Translations under genes and position numbers: made by a program
Source of the DNA: Ilyonectria destructans
Lineage: Eukaryota > Ascomycota > Sordariomycetes > Hypocreales > Nectriaceae
DNA length: 64,000 nt
Assembly (NCBI GenBank): GCA_020740775.1
Contig: JAHEWK010000001.1
Location: forward strand, 2,356,001-2,420,000
Reading direction: 5' to 3'
Shown: positions 49,253 to 62,079 of the stretch, one piece after another
How positions within the stretch are numbered: the first letter of the stretch is position 1
How the letters are laid out: every line of letters begins with the position of its first letter
Notes under the pieces: model-generated
Seen by the model: the letters and a program-made list of their open reading frames with translations, nothing else
Databases searched by the model: none
What the model was told of the DNA's origin: nothing

Positions 49253-49698
49253 ATGGTAAGCCCCTGACATGCTCCGGGCCCTCGTCACTGACCGCATTGG
49301 CTAATCGCGCATCCCTTCCCAGACCATCACCAGCCGGCTCTACAGGCAAGTCCCGCGACGACCGAGACGAGATACCCACGACCCCAAATACTGACCCGAA
49401 TTGCCTCGCAGCTCCTTCTTCCGGTCGAACTACCTGATGCTCGCGACCGTCTTCACCGCCGGTTTTGCCTGGGAGGTGTAAGGATGGCCCTCCTCCGGCC
49501 TTCGGGCCAACGGGACAGGATGCTGATTGCGGGTTTTAGGGGCTTCAACAACACCATGGACAAGATCTGGGATAGCCACAACCGAGGCGTACGTTTTGCC
49601 GCGCCCCGAATTGGGTTGCTAGGGTGCTAACGAGATCACAGCGCCAATGGAAGGATATCCGACACAAGTTCGTCGAGGCCGAGGAGGATGACGAATAG
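49253..49698 (+). CDS. QCR9: cytochrome bc1 complex subunit 9
   Basis: A small five-exon gene: 49253-49255, 49323-49345, 49412-49477, 49540-49588 and 49642-49698, encoding 65 residues. It is a single-pass accessory subunit of mitochondrial complex III in the inner membrane. Reading: MTITSRLYSSFFRSNYL, a membrane segment LMLATVFTAGFAWEVGF, then MDKIWDSHNRGRQWKDIRHK and an acidic tail EAEEDDE. Yeast Qcr9 has the same plan and length (66 residues), including the aligned SWYENHNKGKLWKD block. The first coding exon is the ATG alone. Intron 2 starts GCAAGT, a GC-AG intron that is needed to restore the YSSFF frame. The Asn-Arg-Gly to Arg-Gln junction is at 49588/49642. All joins are in frame, which makes the gene nearly certain despite its size. 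Confidence 0.93.
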
Positions 49699-50453
49699 AG
49701 GATGCGAGGCACCGTTTCGAGGGCCGGACGAGGGATTCACTCTGTGCCAGTAGCCGTGTACAAATTATAGGAGAAATAGAGGCAGGATCACGGGCGTTTT
49801 CCCTTTGTCGTCTGGATGCTACTTTTGGTCGTCTTGGAGACTCGTGATGCAGTGCCGACCGACCGAGGGGAATTGGCTGGCAGCGCAGTGGCCAATACCC
49901 GCCCGCCCACGCCCACATTTGGTCGCCATGATTGACTGCTGCCAGCCTGACAAATAAAAAACAAATAAAAACTGCCCAAGGCCTTATCTGACTCATCAAG
50001 TTTACCGCTCATAATTGTAACTCTTCCTGGCCGTTGTTCACGTGGTTTTGATTCCTCCGTTTACCGTTTGCCATTTGCTCAGGGAGTACCGAGTAGGCAG
50101 CCTAATATCTGACGTCGACCGTGCGGTCACCGAGGGGCAGTGGCCAAAACACACTTCAAGCCTCAGGATACAGCGGGCCCGGGTGTAGAGCACCGCCCAA
50201 GATTCCACGACCTGAACACTGCGATAACACTGCTGCGAGTCCATCCACTGGTTTTGATCCACGGGTACGTCGCATTTGGGTCTTGATAGGCCCTATTTGA
50301 TGCTAACTCCTTGGTGGCTGCAGTTATCCCACTGTCCTTTTCCACCGACACTCGCCAGCATTTGCGAATCCCCCCACTACTTGACGACATCACCGACACC
50401 GCAATCGGACGGGCGCCCTTGAACCCTTCACCAAGGGCTACCATGAAGTCTTG
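49699..50453. other. intergenic with UBR1 leader
   Basis: No gene seen apart from the minimal upstream ORF listed separately. Contains the 3' flank of QCR9 and the presumed promoter and leader of UBR1. Confidence 0.45.
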
Positions 50454-50454
50454 A
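50443..50454 (+). promoter_or_regulatory. three-codon uORF overlapping the UBR1 start
   Basis: ATG AAG TCT TGA, in strong context (ACC before the ATG), ends with a TGA that shares its A with the UBR1 ATG at 50454 (TGATG). The downstream ATG is in weak context (TTG before it). This arrangement favours termination and reinitiation. Whether it is in the mature transcript is not known. Confidence 0.5.
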
Positions 50455-53400
50455 TGACTATGGAACATTCTATGTCAACTCAGGAGCAGCAGCTCTGCCA
50501 GTTCCTGGCGGAGCTGCCCGCGCGCTTCAACTACCGCTACACCGAGGAAGCCTCCCGAGAGCTGCTGAGGAGTCTGTTCTGGTCACTGGCCGGCGGCAGC
50601 AACGACTACATGCGGCTGCTCTTCCCAGATGGCAAGCCAGGCGATACCCTGAAGCTTAGTGATGCACAGGGTGCCGTTGAGGGAGCCGAATATACTGAGA
50701 TAGCGAGGGGCAAACGATGCGGTCACATCTTCAAACCTGGCGAAGCGTCCTACATGTGCCGCACCTGCGGCACCGACGAGACCTGCTGCCTTTGCAGCCG
50801 GTGCTTCGACTCGACCGACCACACCGGACATATGGTTCGTATTCAAATCTCAGTTGGCAACAGTGGCTGCTGCGACTGTGGCGACGATGAAGCTTGGAGG
50901 ACGCCATTGTTCTGTACAATCCACTCCGACATGCATGCAGGCGGTCACAAGGGGAAGGAGAAGGAGGCAGCTGGGCTGCCGGAGGATGTTGTCGCAAACC
51001 TACAGATGACCATCGGTCGGGTCTTCGACTACGTCTGCGACGTCATCTCGTGCTCCCCCGAGCAACTGCGCCAGGCTAAGACGAAGGAGTCCATCATCGA
51101 GGACGAGCAAACGTCGCGGTTATCGTCCCAATATTATGGCCCAGAAGCCGAGCCCTGCAAAGACTACGCACTGATTCTATGGAACGATGAGAAACATACC
51201 GTCCAGGAAGTTCAGGATCAGGTCGCTCGTGCCTGTCGCAAGAGTCGTCGTGCCGCTGCCGAAAACGCTTGGGAGACCGACGCCATCGGACGCAGCATTC
51301 TGACGTATTTGCCAGATGTGGATAGGCTCCTCCATATGGCCACGATCATGGAGGCTATTCGAGTTACGGTGACAATCAGATCGGCGAGAGATACGTTCCG
51401 TGAGCAGATGTGTGGGACTTTGGTGGAATGGCTAAGTGATATCTCGGGCTGCGCAGTCGGCCACGACAACCACATTCTTCGCCGCACCGTTTGCGAGGAG
51501 GTCATGAAGTCTTGGCGTCAGGGCAGCTCGGCCACCCATACATTAGGGCTGATCGACGACGAAGAGGAAGACGATCAGATGGTGGAGTCCCGTCACCGCT
51601 TCGACGGCATGAACGCCCGCTTTATCATGGCACTGCAAGCTGCAGCTGGAAACGCAACAGGTCTGGACTTTGAGGCAGCTGACTCTTCCGAGGATGAGGA
51701 GGATGATGGTGATGCAGATATGGATGACCAGGGCAATCATTCCCCTTCTAGCTCCGTTGCAGGGGGGGATGAGGACGAAGATGATGATGACGATGTTATG
51801 ATGGTCGATGCTCGTGGAGATGTTGGCGATTTAGGCATGAACTGGAGCCAGTCTGACCAGGCTTTGGAAGAAGACGAGGCCACAATGGCCGGATATCCAC
51901 CACCCCCTCCTCCACCTCCCGCTGGTGCTGTCGCCGCTACCCCAGCAGTCTCTGTCGCCACAGCTCCCGGAACTACGACTCAGGACAGAGAAGCAACACC
52001 CTCAGACTCGGAGGAACCTATTGTGGATTTGATTGCTCCATCGATCTTCGCCAAAGCCAACGCCGAAATCCCCAAGACTCCAGGAAAGACCGAGAAGATG
52101 ACACCACGACCTGGACGGTACTGGATAGAGACCCCCGCCGTCTATACACAGCGCGAGAACGTACCTCCCGCAGAGGATGTCTTCCGACGTGTTCGTCTTG
52201 ACTGGCTTCTCCTGTTCGACTTGAGAATGTGGAAGAAGGTCAGAAATGACCTCCGAGCACTATATATATCAACCGTGGTGCAGATTCCGGAGTTCAAGCG
52301 AGTTCTCGCCCTCAGATTTGCCAGCCTTTACACGATCCTGGCTCAGCTGTACTTGGTCGGAGACCGAGAGCCGGATCATTCCATCATCAACCTCTCCCTC
52401 CAGATGTTGACGACCCCCTCCATTACTGCCGAGGTTGTCGAGCGAGGAAACTTCATGACTAGCTTGCTGGCCATTCTATACACATTCTTGACAACCCGTC
52501 AGGTCGGCCATCCCTGGGATGTTTCCCCCGATGCGGTCCTGGCGTTTGAGAGTGGATCCGTCACGAACCGACGAATGTACCATTTCTATCAAGATCTGAA
52601 GTACCTCTTTGGAGCACCCCATGTCCAAGAGCGGGTCAGGTGTGAGCCAAGATACCTTATGCAGTTCTTGGATTTGGTCAAGCTTCACCAGTGTATCGGC
52701 CCCAATGTGCGCGCTGTCGTCGAGCACGTCGAGTATGAGGCTGATTCATGGATAACGGCATCATTGGTTACGCGCCAGATCAATCTGCAAGCTCGAAACC
52801 TCGCCGAAGCGTTCCGAAACTGTCCTCCAGATGAGATCCACTACTTACAACGAGCCATCCGATTCACAGCGAAGACGGTCATCTTGAACTCAATCGGGGC
52901 TGAACGCCACAGATTCAAACAATCCGAGGTCAAGGATGAGGTTCAGTTCAAGACTTTGACCGACTTTGAATTCGATATGGACGCGACATCATATGATGTG
53001 GTCAAGTTTGTGGTTGAAAAGGATGCAATCAGCTTCCACCATGCACTGCACTACACGCTGTCGTGGCTTATTGAATGCGGACGGTCTCTCCCCGCCTCCA
53101 CCCTGAAATCGCTCTTGAGCTTCACACCCCAGGAACTCAGGTCGAGACCCAAGCTCATGGGTCGTCCACAGGTGCCCAGAAAGGAATATAGCGCCGATGA
53201 CTATCTCATTGCGGCATTCGACTTCCCTCTCCGCGTTTGTGCCTGGCTTGCCCAGATTAAGGCAAACATGTGGGTTCGCAATGGAATCAGCCTACGACAC
53301 CAAGCCAGCACTTACCGTGGAGTTGGTCAAAGAGATGTCTCTCATCACCGAGACATTTTCCTTCTCCAAACAGCTCTGGTCATCTGTGACCCGAGTCGGG

Positions 53401-56400
53401 TGCTCGTTTCTATCATCGACCGTTTCGGGATGGAGAGCTGGGTCAAGGGACTGTTTGAGCTGAAATCTGAAGCTCAGGATGATAACCAACACCTGGACGT
53501 GGTGGAGGACATGATCCATCTTCTCATCGTCCTCCTCAGCGACCGAACATCTTTAATCCCCTCAGACGATGAGTCCAACTCACGGCTCCTCGCCATGCGT
53601 CGTGACATTACCCATGTCTTGTGCTTTAAGCCACTATCGTTCAATGAGATTTGCAACAAACTCCCCGAGAAATACCAAGAGCAGGAGGATTTCCACCGCG
53701 TTCTAGACGAGATGGCGACATTCAAGCCTCCTGAGGGCGTTTCTGACGTCGGAACTTTCGAGCTCCGCCCTGAGTTCATCGAGGAAATTGATCCTTACAT
53801 TGCGCATTACAACAAAAATCAACGGGAGGAGTCCGAGATGGCATACCGAAAGAAAATGGCAAAGAAGACGGGCAAGACAGTCGAAGAGATTGTCTACGAG
53901 CCCAAGGCTCGTCCCGTGCTCTCGGGCTTATTCGAGAATCTGAGCGCCTTCATGAGCACAGGCATGTTTTCCCAGGTCATTTACTACTCGCTTCTATATC
54001 CCCTTGTGGCGCAGAAGTTCACTCCCTCAGTGCCTTTCACAAGACTAGAGACCTTCCTGCAAGTCGTGCTGCATCTCATGTTGATCGCCATCCTCGAAGA
54101 CAAGAGTGATGAAAACGAGATGACCGAGGAGTCACTCAAATCGTTTGTCTACATTGCTCTTACACGATGGGGCCGCAGCAACTTCATGCCCGAGGCGCCA
54201 AACTCCAGAACCATTGTGGCTCTCCTGCATATGATGTCTACCAAGGACGAGTTCAAATCAGTTCATCCCAAAATTGCGCTCGTACTCAAGCGCCTCAAGC
54301 AGAAGCGGCCTCATGCGTTCGAGTCAGCGTATGTGAGCCTCGGTGTCTCAGTTGATCGTATCAACACGTCATCACCGGCCAATACGTCCGTCGAAGAAGA
54401 GCGCGAAAGACGGAAGAAGGCTGCCCTCAGCCGCCAAGCGAAGGTCATGGCGCAGTTCCAGCAGCAGCAGAAGAGCTTCATGGAAAATCAAGGGACAATC
54501 GACTGGGGCTCTGATTTAGACGAGGACGAAGAGGAAACGGAGCAGTCAGAAGAAAGGAAGCACAACTGGAAGTATCCCGTCGGCACTTGTATCCTTTGCC
54601 AGGAAGATCTGGATGATCGCCGTCTGTATGGAACTTTTGCTCTCTTTAACGAGAGCCGTATCCTTCGACAGACGGACTTCCAGGACCCTGATTTCGTCCG
54701 AGAGGCATCGCAGACCCCCTGCAGTCTTGATCGATCAGCAGAAGACGTTCGACCCTTTGGCATCGCCCATGAGAACAGGAAGATGGTTGAGAAAATCAAC
54801 GCCCGTGGAGAATCCTTCCTTGCGGAACGGCAGACCATTGGCAAGGGCTTTTCTTCCAACATATCTCGAGCAGGCCCCGTGGCCAGCGGGTGCGGACATA
54901 TGATGCACTACCGCTGTTTCGAGGTGTATTATGATGCGACCGTTCGACGACATACGCACCAGATTGCAAGGCACCACCCCGAAGACACGAGGAAGAACGA
55001 ATTCGTATGCCCACTCTGCAAAGCGCTTGGCAACGCTTTCGTGCCAATCATCTGGAAGGGACTAGATGAATCTTACCCAAGTTACTTGCAATCCCAGGGG
55101 ACTTTTGAGGACTTCTTAGAAAAGCAGATGGGTTCCGCTTACTGGATTGGCGGAAGCAAGGCGCGTGAGGTCGACGAACCGCCATTCCCCGACTTATATA
55201 CTCCTAGTCTACCTGGCAGTCTCGTGGAGACGCTCCTGCCGGCGAACCCGACGTCAGAGGCATCCTGGGGGCGAGAAGATTCGGAGTCTCACTCGTCGGC
55301 TGTCGGCACCCCTGCCAGCTTCGCATTCTCTGACATGAATACACCAGAACCGGTTCAGCCTCAACCTCAGTCAACAGCATCGACAACGGAGGGCAGTCAG
55401 TTGAAGATGGAACTTTTAACGGCTTACCGCCGACTACGAGACACGCTCCGGGTAAACGGCTTGCACACCAAGCATATCATTGACGCCAAGGGCGACAGCT
55501 CAGATGACCTCTACTCTAGCGACACACTGGTCAAGTCGGTTGGTTTCAGTATTTCTTCCGTGGAGATCCAGCAGCGAGGAACAGAAGTGCAACCAGGCAT
55601 GACGCTTCTAGAGAAGATCCCAGAGCATGTTCTCACCCACCTGCGTATCCTTTCAGAGACGGTTTCGTCCTACATCTCCGTCGGGGCGCGACACTCGGGG
55701 TCCGAGAACCGCATCGATGCCGAATTCAGAAAGGATAGCGAACGACAGCACTGCCAGCTATTCATGTCACGATACTTTGGAACCGGTACTCCGTATGCCC
55801 GGCGACCTTTGGACGTGTACCCACCTCTCTTGGCCATGGATTCCTTCCTTTTCCTAGTCGAATGCTCGTATGGGCTAGTGCCAACCCAAAAGGCAGAGAT
55901 AACACATGTGCTTCGGCTCTGCTACCTGGCAGAGCTTGTCAAGCTTGTGTACCACATGGGCCGAAATATCCCTGTTGCCAACTGGATAGGAAATCTTACC
56001 AACCGGCAGACTCAAGACCCTGCCATTAACAACTTTGCCGACTTTGCACTTGCGGTAACTCAGTTTAGCCTGGAATTCCACGCAGCGCAGTTCCCAGGTG
56101 GCGCCGAGTTTGGGGAGAACCGTGGCTTCCAGCAGCCGGGCGTCGATACTCTCGAAGGGTGGTACACTTTTGCGAAGAAGTATGCCCTAACGTTCCTGAG
56201 GAAGAGTGTCATCTTCCTCTATGTCAGGTACGGCGTGGATTTCAATAGCCACATCTCACCTACCCCAGATGCGGACGAGCTCGACCGCCTGACCGAAACG
56301 CTTCGCGTGCCGAGTTTCGACGAAATGTGTGCTGCAGTGACAGAGAACTCAGCCGCTTGCGGGTGGCCCCAGACGACTGGCGCACTAGTGTCGGGGTGGG

Positions 56401-57018
56401 TGAAGCACCAGGTGATGTGGCCTGGAGGCGACCAAGAGATGCCTCACTCAGCAGTTCTCAGCCATCCCGGCATATTCGAGTTGATCGGGCTACCCAAGAA
56501 CTACGACACGCTCATTGAAGAAGCAACGAGACGGAAGTGCCCGACCACAGGCAAGGAGCTCACGGATCCCGTCATCTGTCTCTTCTGCGGCGATCTCTTC
56601 TGCAGTCAAGGAACATGCTGCCAGAAGACGAACTCATCCCCAGATGGGGTGGAATACACCAAGATTGGTGGCGCTCAACAGCACATGCGCAGGTAAGTAG
56701 TGTCTTGTGCGGTTCCAGCAGGATGAATGACTGACTTGATGTAATTGTAGGTGTCAGCGCAACATTGGCGTCTTCCTCAACGTGCGGAAGTGCTCAATTG
56801 TGTACCTCTTCCGCATGTCCGGATCCTTCACGCCGGCACCGTATATTGATAAGTATGGCGAGACAGACCCGCAACTGCGACATGGGCGACAGCTCTTCCT
56901 GAACCAAAAGAGGTACGACTCGATGATCCGGAGCACGGTGCTGAACCACGGAGTACCGAGTTTGATCAGCCGGAAGCTGGAGGCGGAGATTAACAATGGA
57001 GGCTGGGATACTCTGTAG
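50454..57018 (+). CDS. UBR1: E3 ubiquitin ligase of the N-degron pathway
   Basis: Two exons, 50454-56692 and 56751-57018, encode 2168 residues. Ubr1 recognises N-terminal degrons and, with Rad6-type E2s, ubiquitinates substrates for the 26S proteasome. The UBR box spans about 85-158 (RCGHIFKPGEASYMCRTC, then CCDCGDDEAWRTPLFCTIH). A ClpS-like N-domain starts at about 233 (CKDYALILWNDEKHTVQEV). Acidic and Pro-rich low-complexity tracts lie at about 410-500. The RING-H2 begins CILCQED at about 1380 and ends with FVCPLCKALGN at about 1518, with MHYRCFEVYYD between. The C-terminal autoinhibitory zinc-like region is PTTGKELTDPVICLFCGDLF. The first exon is unusually long (6.2 kb) for this genome. 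The start may be any of the Met codons at 50454, 50460 or 50472, since all precede the first conserved block (LCQFLAELPARFNYRY). Confidence 0.96.
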
Positions 57019-57705
57019 ACGGATGGATCAGGGGAGAGGAGGATTGCACAGGCCAACATTTTATGGCGGCGACTCTCTAGTTTATAGGCTGGATGATGAT
57101 TCCAGGTGTATTGGTCGAGAGTGTTTGTATCACATCATCGCATCTCTTAGAATGAGCCCCAAGGGACATAATCAAACCATCAGAATGCTGTTCTTGTACA
57201 GTGTGGTCCGACAGTGCGGTCAGACAGTGCGGGGCTGGTTCCGGCACCTTGCGAGGCTGTCGCCTGAGGCCAATCACAGCGAGCGAATGCGACCAAGGCG
57301 CGTCCCAACCGTGGCTCGAGGCTTGGGACCTGAACGAAAGGGTCGCAGTGCAGAAGCCAACCAACAACCCAGCAACAGCTTCGACCTTTACATCACATTC
57401 TCGCCGAGTTCCTGCACGCTTTGGGCTCGCTCATCGCCTTCACGGGGGACGCCGCATCGCACCTGCACCGCACCGCATCGCAATCATGGCAGGTAGACGA
57501 TCTGGCCGCGCTGCCGCCAAGCGGGCGGCGGCTGCTCTAGGTGAGTCTGGATTCTCTCCATCTCCATCGCCATCTCCGTCTTGCACCGCAAACTTCTCTC
57601 CTGCCACGTCCACGCCCGCGCTTCCACCACACTTTTTACCTCGCCCGCGCGACCCGAAGACGCTGAATTCCCCGTCGCCGCGTGCCATTGTCGCTCATTT
57701 TCACC
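57019..57705. other. intergenic and leader of the RSC7-like gene
   Basis: Short spacer between two genes on the same strand. The right part carries the overlapping upstream ORF listed separately and a C/T-rich leader. Confidence 0.5.
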
Positions 57706-57752
57706 ATGGCGCCACGCCAGAAGATCCGATTGAAGCTGACGCGCAGTTCTAA
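57487..57752 (+). promoter_or_regulatory. upstream ORF overlapping the RSC7-like start
   Basis: An 88-codon frame from the ATG at 57487 that begins MAGRRSGRAAAKRAAAAL, continues into a Ser/Pro-rich part and stops at 57752, 47 bases into the main frame but in another phase. A donor-like GTGAGT at 57541 follows codon 18. No acceptor that I can find (57661 or 57722) joins it to the main frame. It is therefore a uORF, or an N-terminal exon whose splicing I cannot resolve. Confidence 0.5.
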
Positions 57753-59332
57753 ATCCACAGAGAGCACGCCCAAAGGGTTTGCCGATGTCGAAGACGAGGC
57801 CATGCCCGATGCCGAGGCCGAGGCCGCCGCCGACGAGCAGCAGCCGGTCCCTGATCCGGACGACGACGACGATGGAGACCACCAGCCCAAGGAGGAGTCT
57901 GGCGACGACGACGAAGATGCTGGCGACAAGGAAGACGAGGAGTCGGCCAAGGAACCTACGCCGCCGCCCCAGCCCGTCGTGAGACGCAAGCGCCTCGGCC
58001 GCCCGCCCAAGAACCGCCCGCCGGACTGGGATAACATGGTGACGGTATCCGAGCGGGATGCCGACACTCCGCGACGCCGTGGCCGCGGTGGATGGCGAGG
58101 ACGCGGCGGTCGCAAGGGCGGCCCCTCGGCTCCCAAGGCTGAACAGATCATCGACGCCGAGGGCACCGTCGCTGAGATCGCCGAAGACGAGTGCGTCCTC
58201 CCTGAAGACGCCGAGGGCGAGACCAAGGTGGACAAGGAGGGCAACCTCCAGGGCGGGCGCGAGTACCGCTGCCGCACCTTTACGGTGCTGGGCCGCGAGA
58301 ACCGACTCTACATGCTGTCCACGGAGCCTGCGCGATGCGTCGGCTTCCGCGACAGCTACCTGTTCTTCACCAAGCACCGCAAGCTTTACAAGATCATTGT
58401 GGACGACGACGAGAAGCGGGACATGATTGAGCGGGAAATCATCCCTCACTCCTACAAGGGCCGTTCGATAGGTATCGTCACTGCCCGGTCCGTTTTCCGC
58501 GAGTTCGGCGCCCGCATCGTCGTCGGCGGCAAGCGCATATTCGACGACTACGGCGTCACCCAGGCCCGCGCGGACGGCGTCGTGGAAGGCCAGCTCGCCG
58601 ACCCCGACGACCACTTCATCGATGGACAGCCCTACAACAAGAACCAGTACGTGGCGTGGCACGGCGCCAGTGCCGTTTATCACACCAATGTGCCTTCAGT
58701 GCCGGTCCAGAACGGCAAGGTCGAGTCCAAGAAGCGCAAGGTCAACGTCAATGATGTCAACTGGATGCTGGAGCATGCCCGAGAGGCAAGGTAGGTCGAG
58801 CTTCTTCCCCTTTGAGTCGTGCATATGCGGAAACGCTGACCTTTTTTTGCCTTGCAGCACCTTCAACGCCAGCATCAATGCCATAAGGAAGCTCAACAAT
58901 GCGGGCGTCTACGACATCCACACCAACGTGATGCAGTACCCGGTAACGATGCAGCCCACACGAGCTCGCTTCGAGCAGGTCACATCCGAAGACGATGGAG
59001 GTGCCGAGGGCACTGCCGCATTCCCCCCGATCCCGCCCAAGATGGCTCGCAACTTCTACGTTGCCGACACGTACTTTGCGACGCCGGCAGCTGGAGTCAT
59101 CTCGGCGGCAGACAACCAGGCCGAGTCAGCAGACTTCCTGGCGTCGTTCAGCGGACTGTCGGCTGTGCCCGACGACGTCAAGGACCTATTGCCGCCCGAG
59201 TGCCGCAAGGCGTTTGACCAGGCCGTCGACAAGGGGACGACATGGCGATCACAATGGGGTCTCGAGAGCGAGCACATGTGCCGTCGCCAACCCATCATCG
59301 ACAAGGCAATTGTGCCATACAGCATGACATAA
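57706..59332 (+). CDS. RSC7/Swp82-family chromatin-remodelling subunit
   Basis: Two exons, 57706-58790 and 58858-59332, encode 519 residues from MAPRQKIRLKL. It belongs to the CRC-subunit family (Rsc7/Npl6 and Swp82), accessory subunits of the RSC and SWI/SNF nucleosome remodellers in the nucleus. Residues 20-90 are acidic. Two DNA-binding AT-hook-like stretches follow, KRLGRPPKNRPPDW at about 99-112 and RGRGGWRGRGGRKGG at about 127-141. The conserved domain covers about 180-440: EYRCRTFTVLGRENRLYML, RCVGFRDSYLFFTKHRKLYK, IPHSYKGRSIGIVTARSVFREFG (split here from its flank), NNAGVYDIHTNVMQYP after intron 1. Intron 1 falls in the codon for Ser of REASTFNASI. The C-terminal FATPAAGVIS and SQWGLESEHM blocks are also typical. 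The start is uncertain because of the overlapping frame at 57487. Confidence 0.88.
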
Positions 59333-59660
59333 CGAATCCTCTAGTTCAAGCTTGTCCCAAGTCCTTGTTACTTGATTGTGTTTTTTCTGGAAGACGAGCG
59401 TTGGAGGATTGCTGATTTTGCTGTATACTACTATCGCCACAACCTACCCGCCACCACTGCTACTGGGAACAACAACAAAACGTTTAATGTTTTGAGATGG
59501 ACGGATTGTGCCCGGAAGCTGGGCATGGCGCGGGCCGGGCTCGGCTTTGCGGGATAGGGGCGGGGGAAACAGGCGGAGGAAACAGGCGTTGGGGAGTCGT
59601 GGATAAACTCATGGCTGGCTCGCTGATTTGACTTGAAGATAGCAACCGGGCCAGAGAGGA

Positions 59661-59687
59661 GCCAAGAGCCAAGAGCCAAGAGCCAGA
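59661..59687. repeat. 7-base tandem repeat GCCAAGA
   Basis: Three exact copies of GCCAAGA and one truncated copy, about 330 bases downstream of the RSC7-like stop codon. Confidence 0.85.
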
Positions 59688-62048
59688 CAGAGACAAGACA
59701 ATTCGGAATACCAAAGTGATATTACAAAGCTTTCCACCCCTTAGCGTGTGAAGACCCCCACGAGAATGGAACGCGTGAACGGCAAAGAGGGGAAAGGGAG
59801 AAGAAAACAACTCGCGTCCTCGGCATCGGCACCGTCGTCATCGTCGCCGTCCTCTCCGGAGGTTCGGTAGTGCAGTTTTCACAGACCAGGGCGCCATGCC
59901 AATTTTTTCCTGACCCGAAACGCACGAACAAGCCCGAGGCCGAATACCGGCATTAGACTGGGAGAGACCGAGGGGAGCAGAGCGTATAGTGCAATACGAA
60001 CCAGTTCTGTGGGGAGTCTCGTCTTCATCGAACCCGCTCGGCACAGAGCAAGTGTTCTCGCGTTCTTTTTCGGCTTTTTTTTTCTTCGTCTCTTTTACAG
60101 ATGGCCTGATAGGATGGATGGATTTATTCACGATGCAAGACTGGTTAGTCGAGACTCAAGACCCTGGCAATGGCACCGCACCGGTCAAGGCAAGGCCGGC
60201 GCTTGCCAACGCCCCAACCCCCCGCTCTCTTGTCTTTTCTTATTCCTCACGGTTCTGTTCGTGGACCCCTGCCCCACGCGGCGGGGTGACGGGGTGACTG
60301 AGTTGATGCAGGTCACGATGCTTTTTTTTTATTTCACGCAAAAATAGCTCCGAGGCCAGGCCTAGATTGGGGCTAAACACTGCGAAGCAGAAGCACTGGA
60401 GAAACCTTGGCTGTGTTGGTTGTGGCCGTGGTGGGGTCGAAAGTGTCCCCTCAGTCCCGTACCGCTGGCCACTTGCATGCCATGCAACAGAGAAGCGGGC
60501 TGGCCGTGTTTCCATGTGAGGGGAAGCGAGAGGAGAAATGAGAGGATATGCCAGAAGATGCTACTGTAGGAGGAGCACGCCTGGCCCGCATTCGGGGCGC
60601 TTGCGAGCTTGCGTCCGATGCAGGCGGCAGCCGCAGTGGAGAGAAACGCGAGGAGGCGTAGGTCTTGCGGTGCCGAGCAGAAGGCGGGAATCTAGAGCGA
60701 CCCAACGCCGGCATGATCTGACGGATGGACCGTGGGTCGGGTTGGATTGGATCGGACTGGTGATCTCGGCCTCTTTGACCTCGTCGCCTTGCAGCTCGTC
60801 CAAGGCGGTTCGACCGAGCTGCCACGCGGCAGCGACTAGATGGACGACACGACATTCATCTCGCAGAGTGAGGGCACATCGATGCAAGACATGCCCCTCT
60901 CTGCGATATGCCTGTCCACCGTCTAGATCTGCGCCTGCGAACGGCCTGCGTCCGAGATTCGGATGGTACACTTGTTGGCGGGCGGGCGGCTCTGCTGTTC
61001 AAGTGCAACGTCAGTCAGATCGTGGCTAGGCATGGTTTTGTCGCCACTTGACAGGTAATCATTATTCGCATAGGCTACTCCAACAATGAAATGGTAGTTG
61101 CAAGACACCCTCTCGGATACAAGGTAGGCAGAAACCTATGAAGCATCTCTCTCCGGTCGATGTTGTAGCTGGTTAGATCCGCCATTGCGCAAGGTGTTTG
61201 TGACGAGAAAATATGATCTTCAGCTTCGTCTCCTGGTGCTATTTCCAGTGACCCACGACAACCGGCCATCTTTGGATGACGGCATGGGAGTCGGTCACGA
61301 TGATGAATGCGTGTAGGCACGTATAAAACACGCATGGGTCTGTGTTCACTCATCGATATGCCAGGGCATGCAACAACCAACCTCAGCTCAACATGCTTCA
61401 AAGTGTAAGACCATCGGATGCGTCTTCACTAACCCATGTGCACCCAGACAAGCAGGGTCCTGGCCTACCCGTTCTCGTAATAAAATATGTTTGGTTCATC
61501 AAGTTGATGGCCTCCGGGTGTTCCGTGTGTATGACCTGCCTGGAATGTACTATCACGACGTTGAACAACTCGACCCCGGCTGACACTCCGTGCAATCTCC
61601 TGCCACGCGGCAGGCAATTAACCGTGTCATATGCAAATGCGCATTGCACATCGTCAAAACTGTCATCTTTGCCTGGGTTGGATCTGAATAATCAACGTAG
61701 GACATGTCGTCACGGCGAGGAGACAACGTCATATGCCCTTCACAGCCGCAAGAAGAAAAAAGAAGGCGAAGATGGTGACGGGCCAGGTCCAGGGTAGCAG
61801 TAATTGGGGTCCAGCCCGCTCCACCACGACGAAACAAGTGGCTCACAATGCTGTAAGTTACATGGTACATAAACTGACAGAGAACGGATGCGCTCGGGAG
61901 ATGGTGACTTCTCTGCCTACAAATTAGGCATCGATGAGTCGGGTTGTGTCATGAGTTGAGGGTGTCGCCTCCCTTGTCGTCATGGAAGCGACGATCAGGA
62001 AACCTGTCGATATCTGCTCGGGGACGGAACTGCTCATGCCGCCGGGTG

Positions 62049-62079
62049 AGACTGGGATACTGGGACTGGGATACTGGAA
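62049..62079. repeat. short repeat of GACTGGGATACTGG
   Basis: Two tandem copies of GACTGGGATACTGG with one base between them, followed by a partial copy (AATAC). Confidence 0.75.

Noticed and set aside
57484..58683. 399-codon open frame on the minus strand
   Set aside because: Antisense to the RSC7-like gene; composition is Val/Gly/Leu-rich, with no domain.
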